The notes: generated by a model from the letters alone, not told the origin. A stretch of 64,000 nt of DNA from Clusia tigrina (GCA_920105625.2 OV050033.1:14528001-14592000); one strand, 5' to 3'; counted from the first letter of the stretch, positions 1 to 14,340 are shown. Numbers and translations: made by a program.

Positions 1-247
1 CATGCAACAAAATAAAGCGAATGAATCAAAAGAAGCCATGATAATATTTATTGTCTTGCTAAGAAAAGAAATTTAGTCGGCTATATACGAAAAATTCAAT
101 TCTCAAAGTGGTACTGCAAAAAATTATCAGCAAAATACAGTCCCAGCCAAACAACCTGATTTGCATTCAGTGCACATCTGAGAACGGAGTATTGCAGAGA
201 TTTCTTCCTTACGCAAGATGGCAAAATAAATGCTTATGCAACTTTGA

Positions 248-430
248 ATGATACAAACAGAAGTTAAAGAGAAAAACAAGTTGCAAGCGCTTGAAATGTG
301 GAGCAGACAGTGTAGGCGCCATAGCAAAAAATTGCATTCTTTTTGTGTACGATTGCAGGAATTGCTCGAAATGCAGAAATATATGAATCAAATTAAAGAG
401 AGCCATAATTATGAAATCAGCATACTTAAG
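248..430 (+). CDS. candidate exon, coiled-coil-like peptide
   Basis: An ATG directly after a TGA opens 61 codons that end at an AAG|GTGAAC donor-like site (position 430/431). The frame stays open to 520, but beyond the donor it turns into hydrophobic, AT-driven sequence. Up to the donor the peptide is rich in Lys, Glu, Gln, Arg and Leu, with heptad-like leucines (for example LQELLEMQKYMNQIKE), and reads like a helical or coiled-coil segment. No upstream acceptor with a good pyrimidine tract is visible, so this could be a first coding exon or part of one. I do not recognise the protein. The composition change at the donor is the main evidence; homology is untested and a chance open frame remains possible. 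Confidence 0.35.
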
Positions 431-3400
431 GTGAACTATTTTTTAATATTGTGTATATTTTTTAGCAACTATTTACTTATAATTGACTTTATGCTGCAAG
501 GCAAAGGCAATTATTCCTGAGTTGAAAAGTTAGAAAAGATAATTTACTGAATTACCAGTATCAGTATTTGAGGAAATTTTCAGCATAAAATTTAAAGGCA
601 TATTTTGAGACTACCGCCACAATTTGAGCAGATTTACAGCGGATATGAAAATGTGGATTTTATTTGAAAGTGCTTGTGTAGTCTTTTATATACTGTAAAA
701 TATGAGTAATGTGAAGGATGTAAGAAGACTTGAGAATCCGAAAGATAAGTTTTTTCTGAGATTATTGTCCATTATTCGATACTAAGCAGATACTATTCGT
801 TCATTTATAGTAAGTCTTATAACATTGAAGTATATTCATAAGTTCCTGAACACTTAGGAAGGCTGCTTTTAGTACAAGAATTTGGAATAAACAACTAGGT
901 TTCACATTAGTAGTTTAGAACATAAAACTTGTGGCATTGTAGACAGAATAACCAGAGCATAGTAACAAATCTGAACTGATACTGTAAAGACACAAGAGCG
1001 GGATCTAGTCACATAGTCACTGCGGCTTCAAATGGGCCTATTGTGGCACACTCAATAAGTAACAAATACTCTGAGAGTCTAGTATTCAATAAGAATTCAA
1101 AGATCTTTCTTCAGAACACCAGTCAGATTCAAGTCTGAGACACACATTCTCCCAAACTATACGTTTATGCCATTAAACAGATCCTTATTCTGTTCGATAT
1201 AATAAATTTACACAATATTGATTTATTATGAAAGAAACACTTTCGAAGGGTATACAAGAGGAAACCAAGCATATTTATACGATTCCTGTTATGATAAATT
1301 TGTATAATACATAAATTTATTTATTTATATTAAGTTAACTTTAAATTTGAAATTAACAGCTAAAAACAGGAGGGGGATAGCTCTAGCAGAATTACCTTCG
1401 GTTTTTATTTATATTTTATAATTATTAATTTCAATTGATAGCAACATTCTTGAAATTTTATAGATCATACGGAAGTATTTAAATGACCCCATGGGTAATT
1501 TCGTATTTCACGATGGTTATAAGATGGTTTTGATGAGCAGTCTAACTAATCGGATTGTAACTAGGCGACAACTTTAAGGATTCTATACTGAAGCTTATCA
1601 GGAATTTGCAGACTCTTGCGATATTGGTTCCTAACTCATCAGATATGTGGATGTGTGGAATCAGTTAGGGACGTATCTTGTTAACACCTCATATATTCTA
1701 AAGCAAAATCTGCAATTCAGATCACAAAAGGCAGTTATTACCCTCGACAATTCCAAAGATATAGTAGAAGACGCCGTTTCCATTAATTTTTTCGCAGCAA
1801 GAAGTTACCTTTTGGATCGTTTGTAGGTTTAATTCTCTCGCAAGAAGAAAGTTTAAAAATTGAGCTGAAATTTGTCCCAACATAAAATATGATTCATTTT
1901 GAAAAAGTTTCGTGCCATGCCCCTCGATTATGGAGTAAGAGATATATTCTATATTAAATGGCAGACTTTCAACTGATTACTAGTATATCTAAAAAATATG
2001 TGGGAAATATTTTTCAGGTAACAAATGTCATCATTTCTCATATTGCCTGACTAGTTCCTATTCAAGGTAAAACATCTTCGGTTAGCTTTCATTACGAGAT
2101 TAATGGAAAAACAAACGACGAAATGTTATATAAAAATACTAAACCATTATGTTTTTTATAGCTTTGAATACGTTTCAGTCGAAGTGATTGTGTTAGTGAA
2201 TGCGAAAGAAGATTTTTTGTTGTGCATTTTGGGTCATGCTTTCAAAGCGATTTAGTTAGGTTTCCATATGCACCGCAATTCATCAGTTGTTTGGCGGGTA
2301 GAACACGGGCGTAGTTGAGTGGATAAAGAGACTATTCATAAAGTTTTTAAATTTGTTACAAGGCGACTGGTTGCTATTGAATTGCAATTGAATTTTAAAA
2401 AAATTAGACCTCTCGAATTCTGAGAAGATGGTACCGCTTAGATACACAGACGTATGAATTCAACTGTAGAGCAGAGCTAGACTGGCTTGATTGCTATTAA
2501 ATTATAAACAAGATGAAAGCTCACCCGAGTTGATTGTGTTTCCTAGAAGGTACAAAACTAATTTTATCAAATTTTAAAATAAATTTTGAGAATTTAGATA
2601 AGTGAGGCAATGAGTTAGCTGCGTAGCTCTGTTTTCTTAAAATCTGTTTGAATATGAATTTAAAATAAAAAGATATTTGTAGCAAGTTGAAAGTTTCGCA
2701 TTTTCTTTTTAACACGAATCCCACGCGAGTCACTGAAAGTCGACTAAAGCGGAACAATTTCCTAGCTGAAGTTTTAATATGCTCGGCACGTTCTCCACCT
2801 ATACCACTTAGACTTAGACTGTTGTTATTTCGTTTTTACTGTTGCTATTGAGGAGGTACACCTTAGTATAGTTTGCGATTTTGATTAGAGTGCGAAGTTT
2901 TTGTACCACGAACTAGCAAAGAAGTCCAGTTCGGGGACTCACATAATCGAATTTGTGTGCCCACTTTCGGGCTTGCTTGTATGCAGTTAAAAAAAACGGA
3001 TTTCTTAGGATGCATTTATGTTTTTGTATTGGAAATATCCACGGCCTCTTAATTGCTAATAAATTTTAATGCAAATTAAGTCCAAAACATTTTAATTAAT
3101 CCCGAAATTGGAGATTTTCATACAATCGATATATTTCAAAGCTGCCTCATTCTAAACACAAAAAATTTTCTTAGTGGAAAAGATTAAAATATGCATAGTC
3201 GCAATTTGAATATATTTCCAAACTTTATATAATATTTATTTTGGGCTTTATGTACTCCCTTCTAAGATGCAGTTCTACTTGTATAAACAGATTATCGTCT
3301 GCATACTTGCGGTCCAGTCCCACTTTTTATGTGAATTGAGCTTTGATAAATGGAATTTTCACCATCGCCTATTCAAAACGAAAGGATAGTTTTATTTTAT

Positions 3401-6261
3401 AAGTTTTTTTTAAAATATATTCCAAGCCATCATAATTACATTATATTGTTGGTTCATCCCAGGACTGAGCATGACAGCCCTTAAATAGAATTATTGCCTT
3501 TCAATAATTTTCCAGTAAATTCTTTGTAAGCTTTTTGGCATATAATCCGCGACGATAATGTCGACTTCTCTACTTTTATCACAATGGACGCTGATTTCAT
3601 TAGTCAAGTAAATATATCCTGGAACCCACGTATAAATCTTTAATAATCTAGAACATATAGTGATGAGAAATGAGGAAAATTCGATGACGGGTGACAGTTC
3701 CCTGCATGCGTTGATGACTTTTTTGTACTGACAGTGATAATTTTTTAAATTTGCTTATCTCACGAATAAATAAGTGTGCATGAAAAATGATATAAAGCTA
3801 ATTTTTTATCTTGCGAAATTAGAGGTGGGATGTTAGGAATTTTCGAATTATGACATTGTTCGTATTTTCACGTTATTGGTACGCATTTACCAAATGTTGC
3901 GTTGCTCGAAAATGGTAAGAAGAATTTTCTTTTATAAATTATTAAAAAAGAAGAAAAATCATAAGAACAGAAATGATGCAGTTTAAAATAGGGAAATAAA
4001 AATAACTTTAAGGTTACGGAAAGATTTATTATGAATGAACTCAAATATGTGACATGGTATCACACAAAATACAAAAAACATCAATCAACAGCACACGAAT
4101 AGGTGAGGTACAGCGGAAGCACAAATGACATTGCAAAATTAGATTGGAAGCTGCTAAAGTCATTTATTATGGCTTCATACGAAGTGGCAAGCAAGCACGA
4201 AGTGCGTTAAGGAAGACACACCTCTACATCCAAGTGAATGGTGTTTACATTAAATACTTGTAGTCTCGGAAAGGTGAGCGTGGCAGCGACATTAAAATCA
4301 ATAGCAAGGACCTCCTGCTGGGTTCCAAGTGAAAATTTGTATATTCTGTAATTTTTGTATTGGCCTTTTTGCAAATATTACAAATGGAAAACAGAGTAAT
4401 ACTACAATATTTGCTTAGATTAGTAGAACAATAAGATATCACATACGAGACATGAACTTGGATGATAACATCATGGAAGGAGAGAGTGTATAAGAATTTA
4501 CAGTAGCGTAGTAGCTCCACTGATTATTGGTTCTTTTGAAAGACAATACTATTACCACAAGAAGCCATTGTATGTGCTTAAGTGTGCTTTTGCGTCGAAG
4601 GCTGCCACTCCCACCTTTGAAAGACATTGACCCAAAGAGCAAATGCGAAATAAGACCCTTTTTGTAAAACCAGCAAAAACCCACAATTTAAACTATTTTG
4701 ATTCCCATTTTGATGTTGGTTTCATTGCCGGATTTGACGGTATTTCATATAATTTATTTAAATACAAAGAGCTGTGAATCGTTCCCTTCCTATTTTCCGT
4801 TTTACTGCGAAAAACAAAGTACCCAAGTTCATGTCCATTTAGTTCGAACAAAGCACATAATTTAGGAGTTCTGCAGAGTTCTGGGATTAAATCAACATAA
4901 GCCCGGAGTAATTAACGAAGCCCCAATGAACACACTGAAATAAATACCCTAGATATATTTGTAGGTAAATAGATGTGCGAATGTAAACTTTGTCTAATTT
5001 GGAGAGTGTTTAGTGGATATGATGTTGATCTAAAGCGCAAAAAACAACCAGATGTGAAATAAAATTCTACAAATATACGAAAAATATTTGCTGTGTGAAC
5101 TCAGCTGCCATGACTGCGGCAGCACAAAAAGTGTTGCTGCATTCGTGTGTGCCGGCTCGCTTGGTGCCGGCACTGTTTGAAAAAAAGTGTCCGTAGTAAA
5201 CCGCCCGACTGCGTATTTGTGCATCAAATGTGATTAGTGCAAACAGCACACAGCGCTTCTGCATTTGGCAATTAAAATTCAACATTTCACGGCAAAAAAG
5301 TTAGCTGATGAGCAAAAAAATAGCAATTAATTTAAAGAAAAACATTTTCTGCTAAACTGAATTAAATGTCAAACTGCATTGGGCATTTCAATGATGAGGT
5401 TTTCTAATTTTGTGTACCACAAATTACAGGGTATTTTGTTTTTGCCTTTCATAGCAAATTAACTGAAAATTATTTACAATAGTAGAACGTTTAAAAACAC
5501 AATTTTTTATTTATTTTCATAGAAGTATGCAATAGAAACCGGGACATGAATTGTGATTTTTGTGTGAAGACTATTAACCAGACACAAGCAACGACAAATT
5601 CATTCGAAAATTATTAATTTCATTAAGTTATCTACTTCAAAAGTGCCCTCAATGGATCTTTATAGGTTTCTTCCTTCTTATGCTTGCTAAGTACGTCTTG
5701 CTATTCGCCGTAATACGCAACTCTATGTAATTTTAAACCGTGTATTGATATCGAGTTATCCGTATACTAGGAAATTTTCCATAGAAACTCCCCAAATGTG
5801 AAGGAGACAATTCTAATCGTATGCTTTTTATAATTGCATTGAAGTCATTGTAGTCTTTGCTGGAATTCATAGGTGACTGTTAATTTTCTGATTTTTCAGA
5901 AGGGATTCGAATATTGTATAATTGTGATATTCCCCACTATAATCATCAGTAGTGTAAATATCATAACACAATATTTTTGTCTCAGGAATAATTGCGCAGT
6001 AGGTGATGGAAGATTAAATCTTTGTTCTTGGAAATATTTCAAGTTCCCTCAAAACTATTTCTCTCCTTCTTGGCTGCAACAGAGGAGATAATTTTGCGAT
6101 CCGCCTATAATTTTTGTAGGGGAAATTAAAGATGTAGTCATAAAATTTTCTGGACAATAAATCATAAAAATTTCTCATAGGAACCATTTAAAAAAAAACG
6201 CTTATGGACTCTGAAGATAAAAATTAATAAAAAGCGGAAAATTGTATCCCAAGTTTGAAAT
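431..6261. other. non-coding stretch, no gene seen
   Basis: AT-rich sequence with only short open frames of random composition on both strands. It holds a TTTTCAG|GTAACA juxtaposition at 2011-2023 (recursive-splice-like, see findings) and a strong 3' splice-like site at 5893-5900 with no convincing exon after it. A GC-richer patch at 5110-5180 contains two GCCGGC palindromes. No transposon ends were recognised. Confidence 0.5.
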
Positions 6262-6633
6262 ATGTGACGCGACATGGCGAGTTTGATACCAATGGATAAA
6301 GGACAAAATTCTGAACAAAATGACACCAAAATCATGCAAAAATTTCAAAAATTGACGAAGTTGCAGCATTTTGAAGTTTTTATTTCAAAAAAGGTAGTTT
6401 CGAGATAATTGAGGTTAAAGTTTCACTATGTTTTTGAACGTGTTTTTGTGATTTTGCCATCTTGCGGATAAAAAATCAAATAATTGATCAATTATAGTTC
6501 ATCTTGAGATATGTAGGTAGCGTTAGGTGTCAAAAACCCAAAACATGAAATTTAGACTTTAATTCACGTTTTGGCCTGTACTGAAAATTTTACTCTGGCA
6601 AGATAATGTCCCTTTCGTCATGTCGCGTCACAT
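6262..6633. mobile_element. MITE-like element with terminal inverted repeats
   Basis: The ends ATGTGACGCGACATG (6262-6276) and its exact reverse complement (6619-6633) form a perfect 15-bp inverted repeat. Allowing one mismatch at position 16, it extends to 19 bp. The 372-bp unit has an AT-rich interior with no open frame of note. This is the layout of a miniature inverted-repeat transposable element. The immediate flanks do not show an obvious target duplication, so the exact ends and the superfamily are undecided. The CpG-rich ends stand out from the surrounding AT-rich DNA. Confidence 0.6.
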
Positions 6634-7259
6634 CTAGAGATCGACTCACCTGTAAATTATATAGCAGCCCGTTTCAGTTTCCTGTCAAGTAATTTTCTGT
6701 ACTTGTTTTTCAAAAGGACACAAGTCGTCCTTGCCAATGTTACTGCTTTTTATTGCGATTTTTAAATTTTTGCATAGTACTTTAAGCTAAAAATTAGGGG
6801 ATATGTCACTATCAAGCCACTCTAAGCAGCGTTTTGCATTTGCTAAGTTCTCTTCTGTGAAACTCTGCTGAATAACAGTAAGGGGTGTGTTTGCTATACG
6901 AAAAAAGGAAATTTTAATGCGAGTAAGCATTGTTGCAATTTACCAAATATTTGTGTTGATGGCATTTGATACCTGAACCCTATTTCTAAACTTGTCTGCG
7001 GGATCTTTGATATGAAAGTACCGTGACATTGAAACTATTACTTACGAATGCTATACAAATATATCCAGCACTAGTGTTCGAGTTATTACACACATAGTGT
7101 AATATGAAAGAGTTAAATGCACCTAAAATACACATTGTTTAAATAAAAGAGCCAATTACAAGTGCCTGATAGAAAAGGATTTTTGAAGCAATTTTATCCA
7201 CATAAGTGCCGCCTACTATAGGCACATGAGTGACCATTCTGTTAATTTTTTAATATTAG

Positions 7260-7408
7260 ATAAGCAATTTGAAAGTACTGAGGATATTGCTTTGGTCAGA
7301 TTGCAAGACATTGCTACATCTTTGAAACGGCTACTGCAACATTTAAAAAAATCTGTTTTGAATTCTTCAGTAGTGGTGGACAATTCTTTGTCCAACGAGC
7401 CCACCTAG
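7260..7408 (+). CDS. weak candidate terminal exon
   Basis: A pyrimidine-rich acceptor-like run ends in ATTAG at 7259. It is followed by an open frame of about 49 codons ending in TAG at 7406-7408. The peptide contains a helical stretch (LVRLQDIATSLKRLLQHLKK) and a polar tail. It would need an upstream exon supplying one base of the first codon, and the 248-430 exon does not match that phase directly. No polyadenylation signal was identified close by. The family is unknown and chance is quite likely. Confidence 0.15.
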
Positions 7409-10400
7409 CACCCACCTAAATTTATAGGTGAATTGAGTCTGTTATTTTTAGCCTTTGCTCTTAAACAAACATTGTTATTTTATTTAATAGTCTTAAGTTA
7501 GCAATTATGACTAATTATGTCACGAATCCAGATGATTTTAAATTGTTTCAGTCATTACAAGAAATATCGAAGCAAATATTTAAATTACGGACCAAATGAA
7601 ACTTAAGGCATTATCGCAACCATAAAGAAGCTTTTTCGTCTTTAAATAAGTTTTCTTGGCGAAGTCATTAGAATTTATTTAGTACAGAGAACAAAGCACA
7701 AAAAAGTGACAATTATTCGCCAAGGAACCTTGACAGCTACTTAGCGCGTATACACACGGCTCACACATCCACCCCACCGTGGCACGCATTTTGAAGTTAA
7801 TGAACCTGACTGACAAGAATGGACACGATAAAAGCTCCCTTAAAAGCAAATATAAAAGACTTTTAGCGCCATTTTAACTGAGAGCAGCATTTAAACTCAG
7901 AAGTGAAGGAATGAGTACGAAAACTCAGAAGGCAATTTAGCGTAAATTCTTAAGACTAAAGTCGGCAGCAGATTAAAATGTCTGCATTGTACTTTAAGTA
8001 GAGTGTTGGAATTTATATCCTGTCCTGTGGCTTGTATAAAGCGAAATCTCGGTGCTATTTCAGCGGTATTTTTGTTATGTTACTTTAACATAAATTGTTC
8101 GATCAACTCAGGTTTATTTATTTTTCAGAATACGAACAATTTTTCTCCAAGAGGTATGTGTGATATTTTTAAATCTTTAAAAAATTACTGCACTGTTTGC
8201 TCATACTCACACTATACTCACATACGGAATGTGGCAGGCGCTCCGGCCAAAGTAACACAAGCAAAACATAATTTATTGACAACTGCATCGAAAATTGTTG
8301 AAATCGTTCGACAGTTCAGCGGTCAACCGGACAGAATTTGCTGCAAATGCGACCATGTTGGCATGGCAGCCGAAGCGCTAACAATGTCCCTAGCTGAATA
8401 ACTCTAATTAATTTCGGAACAACTCCAGTGGCGCTTTCACATATGCAGCGTTTACAAACAAATTTAAATTAGCAATAAAATAGTTAAATTATGCCGAATT
8501 GCATCGAGGCGAAACATTGACTTGGGGTCAATTAGCACGAAAATAGGTAAAAATTGCGAAAATAATTTTGCATATTTCTCTCCCTTGTTGTGGATCAATA
8601 AATATAACGCTCATTTGCATTCTCACTGTATACCTTTCTGTATATTATAGCTTCACATATGTCGGAGGAATGATCGATGTAGATCATCCTAAAAGTGGTA
8701 TACACAGAAAAACCTGTGAAGTGTATCGGATTAATTTAAAGATGTATTTTCAGAGAGACTTTGTACCAGTAAAATCCATTGTGATACCACCAGATCTCAG
8801 GTTTTTTGCTCATTGGCTGAATCAGTCAAAGTTTCAGACTAATAGGGAGAGGCTGGTAATCTTCTGCAGCAAAAAAAGCTTATAAAAATATTTAGCACAA
8901 TGTTGTCCGTATATTTTTGGGAGCATTATTTGTATTGTTTGTCCTTTAATTAAAAGGATAGTAAATAAAGAGATCCTATATAAAGCTATATTTGTACTAA
9001 ATCCTATGCCTCTAATATCAGTACTAAAACTTATTTACTCATAAAACTGAATCCGTTTATATCGTTTTGTTCTAAGGTTATGTTTTTAAATTCTTCCCTA
9101 TGGTAGAGAAAGGGGTGGGTAAGGTCCACCAACATCTATCTAATATGTCAAACGATACGACCGTTTTTTATAGCATTGAACAATGCCGCTTACTAGGTGG
9201 CAATACTTACAATCTTTAACGTCACCAAAGTATAACTTCAATGTGAATTATGGGTAAGTGTCCTTTATGTGCGAGCTTTTAACACAAATACAGCGAAGTA
9301 CATATTTTCAGAGCGATACAGAATTCATAGCGTTTTGTATAAAATTGCGGAAAATCTTTACGACAAGCCACAAGACCCACATGCTATCTACTCAATATTT
9401 TGGTTTCATTGCTGTGAGTAGCGTAATTGTTTTTATTGTATTCTGTTGGTAATATTCTGACAAAAGCTACCAATAACACAAAAAATAGTTCAAGTATGAA
9501 TGAAGTTATTTTGGGGTTTGACTTCACAAATATCGCTGATACTATCCTCGTTTTTATTACTTGGCCACACAAAAGATTTAATCTGATAGAATAAACATAA
9601 AATATGCAACCATTAACAACAATACGAGTACGGGCTTATAAAAGTGGCTGAGTGTGAGAGCTCCTTTGTAGCTAGCCGCTGCTTTTGCTGCCCATGCTGT
9701 GAGAGCCACTATGATGTCTTTTTATTTATAGTTGTATTTCATTTTCATTTTCATTTTCTACTATGAATTGCTGCCGGTACAATATTTTATAATTTCAATA
9801 AACATTTTCAAGTATGCAGGGGAATGCTGGAAGAAATCTTTATTGTTGCTTGGAGTTCTATTAGAAAAAATTTTTGATAAAACTCCAAATATTTTAATAC
9901 GAAGTAGTTGTCCTTTGGAGAAATAACGCAGATTCCCTCCAATCTCCATGAATACGGAAGAATCAATTTTCACAATATTTTATTTTTGACCATTTTCAAA
10001 TATGGGATAATAAGGATATAGGCAGATACTCAGGGGCAATCGACGTAAAATTGTAATAAAAAAAATCTGTTTCTTTTAAACATTTGCACAATTTTCATCA
10101 TTAAATTTAGTTGCTTCTTGGTGCATATACAGAGTATATTCGCCTTTTCAAGAATGATTCAATGCGCTAAAGATAAAGGCTGATGTTAGTCTTGCTAGCT
10201 TCAGATTATAATCAAGTGATACTGGATATCTAATATAATCTTAGACTATATTCTAAGCGATACGACTACATGTGAGAATTTAACTTAACTTAACTAAAGA
10301 CCCAATATTTGTAGTAGTGAAAAAGACTCCTCCATCACTCCATTAGACCTATATTCATAGGAGTTTATGTGGCGGACTACATCCATTTACGCTGGAAATA

Positions 10401-13400
10401 AAACCAAATGAAAATACAATTGTACCAGCGAAATGGAACAAAAAAGCAATTCCGATGACTCAGAACCAAAAGCGGAAAACGCAATGTGCAACACAAATAT
10501 TGGAAAATGCGAAAGTGACCCCAGCTGCAGTTCATGGGTTGTTGACTGAGAGTCAACATTTTTAGACGCCACACCATGACAAGCAAAGCCGGCAGCTGTA
10601 CTGCAAGGAGGAGAACACATTCCAAGAACACACATTCACTCGTTGCAATGAGGGGACGTGTTCGTTCCGGTTTGCCTTTTAATTTAAGTGTCATGCTAGC
10701 AAGCGCGCAACAGCAAAAGCAACAACCACAGCAACAGGGTGAACAGCAGGAGCTACTCTCAGTGGTGGTGGAGTCGCTTGGAAAATGACACAAATTTAAT
10801 AACAAAATAAAAATTTCGCCAATTTTATTACTTTACGCGCTGTGAAAAAACAGAAAAAGTATGGAACCAAAAGCAGCAGGAGTGGTAGAGAAGCAAAATG
10901 AAATTGTAACTAATATCAAAGGATATGAAGTCACTTGTCTACTCGAGTATGCCACACCCACCGAGGACCAATTGCATGTGATTGTGCGGGCGTCTGTTTT
11001 CACGATTTTGCTTTTTTATTGATTTTGTTGCTATTTTGATTTTTTTTTACCCCTGACCTTCGTTTTATTTAGAAAGGGGAAGCTCGCTCACACATTATTC
11101 AAAAAGGATTGATTTTTTTTGCAGACAGTCAGTAGATAATTCAGAATAAAGTATATCAAAACTTTCTCTGTGACGTCACATTCACTTTAAAAATGAGTTT
11201 CTGTCGAATATTTTCTTAATGGGTATTTTAGTTACTACGGACTCATTGCCTGATTAACCTGAGTGACTGGAAATTAGCAAGAATTACAATATGCCCTGAT
11301 CCTTTGTTTGCTAACATGCATAGTCTCTTTTGTCCTTGTTCATTTTAATACCCATTTGTAACCATTGTTGAGGTTCACTGTGTACAATTTAATATTGTAA
11401 AATTGTATCAATGCCACGTACATCCGCAACTCAGATAAATTTCCCGGATGGAAGCTACAGTGAAGACGTCCAATCAGCAGATTAACGAATGGATGCAGAT
11501 TTTCACATAATTCTTTCCTGTCATACTGTGTGAAATTAGGATGTATTGTTTCACGGCATATTTTAAATGGAATACAGTTCACTGAGATTATAGTCAATGG
11601 TCACCTTTTATTACGAACATATTCAGGATTTGAGCTGCTCCATGCATCAGAAATAGTCCTTACAGGCGTATTCAACAGGCAGACCAACGCAACTCGCTCA
11701 TTTATTGTATTTTAACCAAGAATCAATGACTAGGATTTGCAGTCACTGGCACTTTCGCAGCTGCTTCTATGAGGAACTGTAGTTATTATCTACGTAGTCA
11801 TGGTAGGCATGACCCTCCATACCTTAAGAAATTCCGGGAATGGCCGGGACTAAAACACTTCCAATACAATTTTAGAAGAACATTTTCGGACAACATTCTT
11901 CCACTTTAAATTACATAATTTTTTTTATATTTTCTTGACTTCAACATTCGCACGTCATGTGTGCTAATTAAATTGCATCTGAATGTGTGAATTAGCAGCC
12001 AAATATGTTGTGACTACAGTTTATTTTAGAACGTACTCGTGTTAAATTGGAATCATAATTCATCCGGGGGGATGTTCAACACTGAAACCACACCCATTTC
12101 AAATTGTACAATCCATACGAAATTGTATTCAGATGCTCTTCCTCTGAGCTGACCCTTGTCAAAATAGATTTTGAATGGATTACCGAAAGTAAATAAATAT
12201 ATTTGGTAACACGAAACCTGTCCTCTGGGTAAATTGTTTGTCCGTACACTTATGCGGCCTGTAATTGTTTATTATTTTGTTGTTTGTTTGTTATCAGCAG
12301 GTGGGGACATATTTGTTTAACGCTGTCCACAGGTCGGCTGTTTAACTCTTGATAGGGTTGAGGGTAATTTAAAATAAGTGAAAATGGCATTGCAGCAAAG
12401 TGTCAATACTGGAGGCAATAGTATTTGGGAGAGCTTCACAGGTTGACGCTTCTTTCAATATATTTTGCTCTTCAAGTCGAAACTCTTAAGGACATAATAC
12501 ATGAATGGTGGTTTAAGATATAATAAAGATTAATATAAGCAAATTCCTTAAATAATTGAGTAATGATCAAATTATTTGCAATATTATTGGTAACGGATTC
12601 AGCAGGTAGCTGAGCAGTAGTGTGTTTCAGTATCTGAAATCATATCAAAATAATTATAATAAGATCAGAGATGTGATCAGATCAGTGGAACAAACAGTTT
12701 ATAAAGCAGTATGTGGAATTTGTCAAAATACCGTTATTTTGAAATGACATATGACAAAAACTATTTAAAAATTCAAATTATGAATATAAGGGCCAAGAGA
12801 GAAGCATATTTCGTCTAATTTCGTAGCATAATATTTACTAAAACACTGAAAATCACACCCACTGACAAACTCTAGTAAGAGGCAAGCTTACTGAATGCCT
12901 CTATGCATAATGCATGGTGTTGCTCAGTGTTCCTTGTGCTGAAGGCGAAACACTCTCTGCACAAATACTGCAGCAGAAGACGGACACGCTTGGCTGCCGC
13001 AAACTTGCACGGAGCTCAGAACACTCGTGTGCTCGCATATATTTACATAATAACAGCAAACCAGGATAATGCCTGCAAATTATAGCACAATATTTTAAAA
13101 TGTTTTGCATCATGCAAATGTGCTGCCAGTGCCTTGAGGTATTAGACATGTCGCCCGCCTGCCAAGCGTTGACAGTGATGGTGGCTACTGCCGCTTTGCT
13201 ACTTGGCAAATTGCATTTCAGGTCTGGGACTTGTGTAAACTTGCAACGGGATGATTACAACACTTGTGATGTATTGTTTAATATGAAATTGTTGGCGATT
13301 CAAGCTATCTGACTGAGATTTCGCATGTGTTTCAGATTACTCCGTTGTGTACAGGAAAGGCCTGTGTTTTTAAATATTTCTTTTTTTAAATAGCATTGAG

Positions 13401-14340
13401 TTTTGAATACGACTCTTTTGCAAGGCGTTTTTGTTGTTTATGAGAATTAAATAATTGTAGAATTACTCCTGTTTACCCACCCAAATACGCAGAACAACAT
13501 TTTACAACTAATTCCAGTTTGAATGTTGCAGGAAACGGCTTCGTGCATTAATAAAATTAAAATAAACTTCAGAAACGTGCGCTGCTTGCATTATCATCAG
13601 CATTTACTTCGGCAACGCTTGCGAACATCTCTCTGCAACATCCTGTGCAGCGCTCTTCGCCCAAGTAAACAACAACAACACGAGCCCGGACACTCAGCCG
13701 AAATAGCGCACAACAATGTTTCCTTTACCTTTTTCCTTTGTTATATTTATTTTGCGTGTTTTTCATCCTTCATCAAAGGTGTTTGTGTAAGCAACTCGTG
13801 TACATGCTGCCACTTAAGTACATTTTAATGTTGAAATCGGTTCTGGTGTGGGAATGGAGATTACTTAAAAATACAATATAATAAAGTATATGATTAGCCA
13901 CTCAGCGAGCCTAAGCAAACAACAGCAGCACGCAATCTAAGCATAAGGTTACAATATGAATCATAATGTTTTTAGTTTTGAAGCCACATGGCAATTTGAT
14001 TTTTATTTTTAATGATTTTACTTGATTGATAGCTCTATTGCTAGTCACGGAAGCAACAACAACATTATATAATTTTTTTTTTTTGTTACCTTTCAACTTT
14101 TCACAAATTGTACTGTCATCCCATATATGATATTTATTAAAAGCCATCCTACCTTTCCACTTTATTTTGCAAGTAATTTCATTTCAAATATTTGCATTAT
14201 CTCACAAGTAACATCCACACAATGATAGTTGGAACACTAAACAAATATTTTATGAATTTATCCTATGTGCAGGGACATAATATTGAAGAGTAATGTTGAC
14301 CGGTATAGCGAAAGAAATGAAATTATGGATACTGTCTGTT
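7409..14340. other. non-coding stretch with a few low-complexity patches
   Basis: Mostly AT-rich, with no recognised gene. It contains a 132-codon open frame (8003-8401) that looks like chance, and a strong acceptor and donor flanking 25 nt (8129-8153). A TATAAAAG box lies at 9637-9644 with no transcript visible behind it. A CAG/CAA-rich run lies at about 10707-10750, and CAA-rich sequence near 13665-13680. Confidence 0.45.

Noticed and set aside
2309..2325. TAGTTGAGTGG resembling a tRNA A box
   Set aside because: No B box (GGTTCGANNCC) and no cloverleaf follow; probably chance.
5893..6091. Strong acceptor followed by an open frame
   Set aside because: The peptide is a run of Ile/Val/Phe from AT-rich sequence and does not look coding.
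8003..8401. 132-codon plus-strand open frame
   Set aside because: Composition changes along the frame, with a hydrophobic AT-rich first half, and splice-like sites lie inside it. No recognisable domain; likely chance.
9637..9644. TATAAAAG core-promoter-like box
   Set aside because: No initiator at standard spacing and no coding sequence downstream.
10377..10805. 142-codon minus-strand frame and glutamine-rich plus-strand frame 10576-10788
   Set aside because: Both are produced by a CAG/CAA-rich low-complexity stretch (Cys or Ser runs on one strand, Gln runs on the other), with no gene structure around it.
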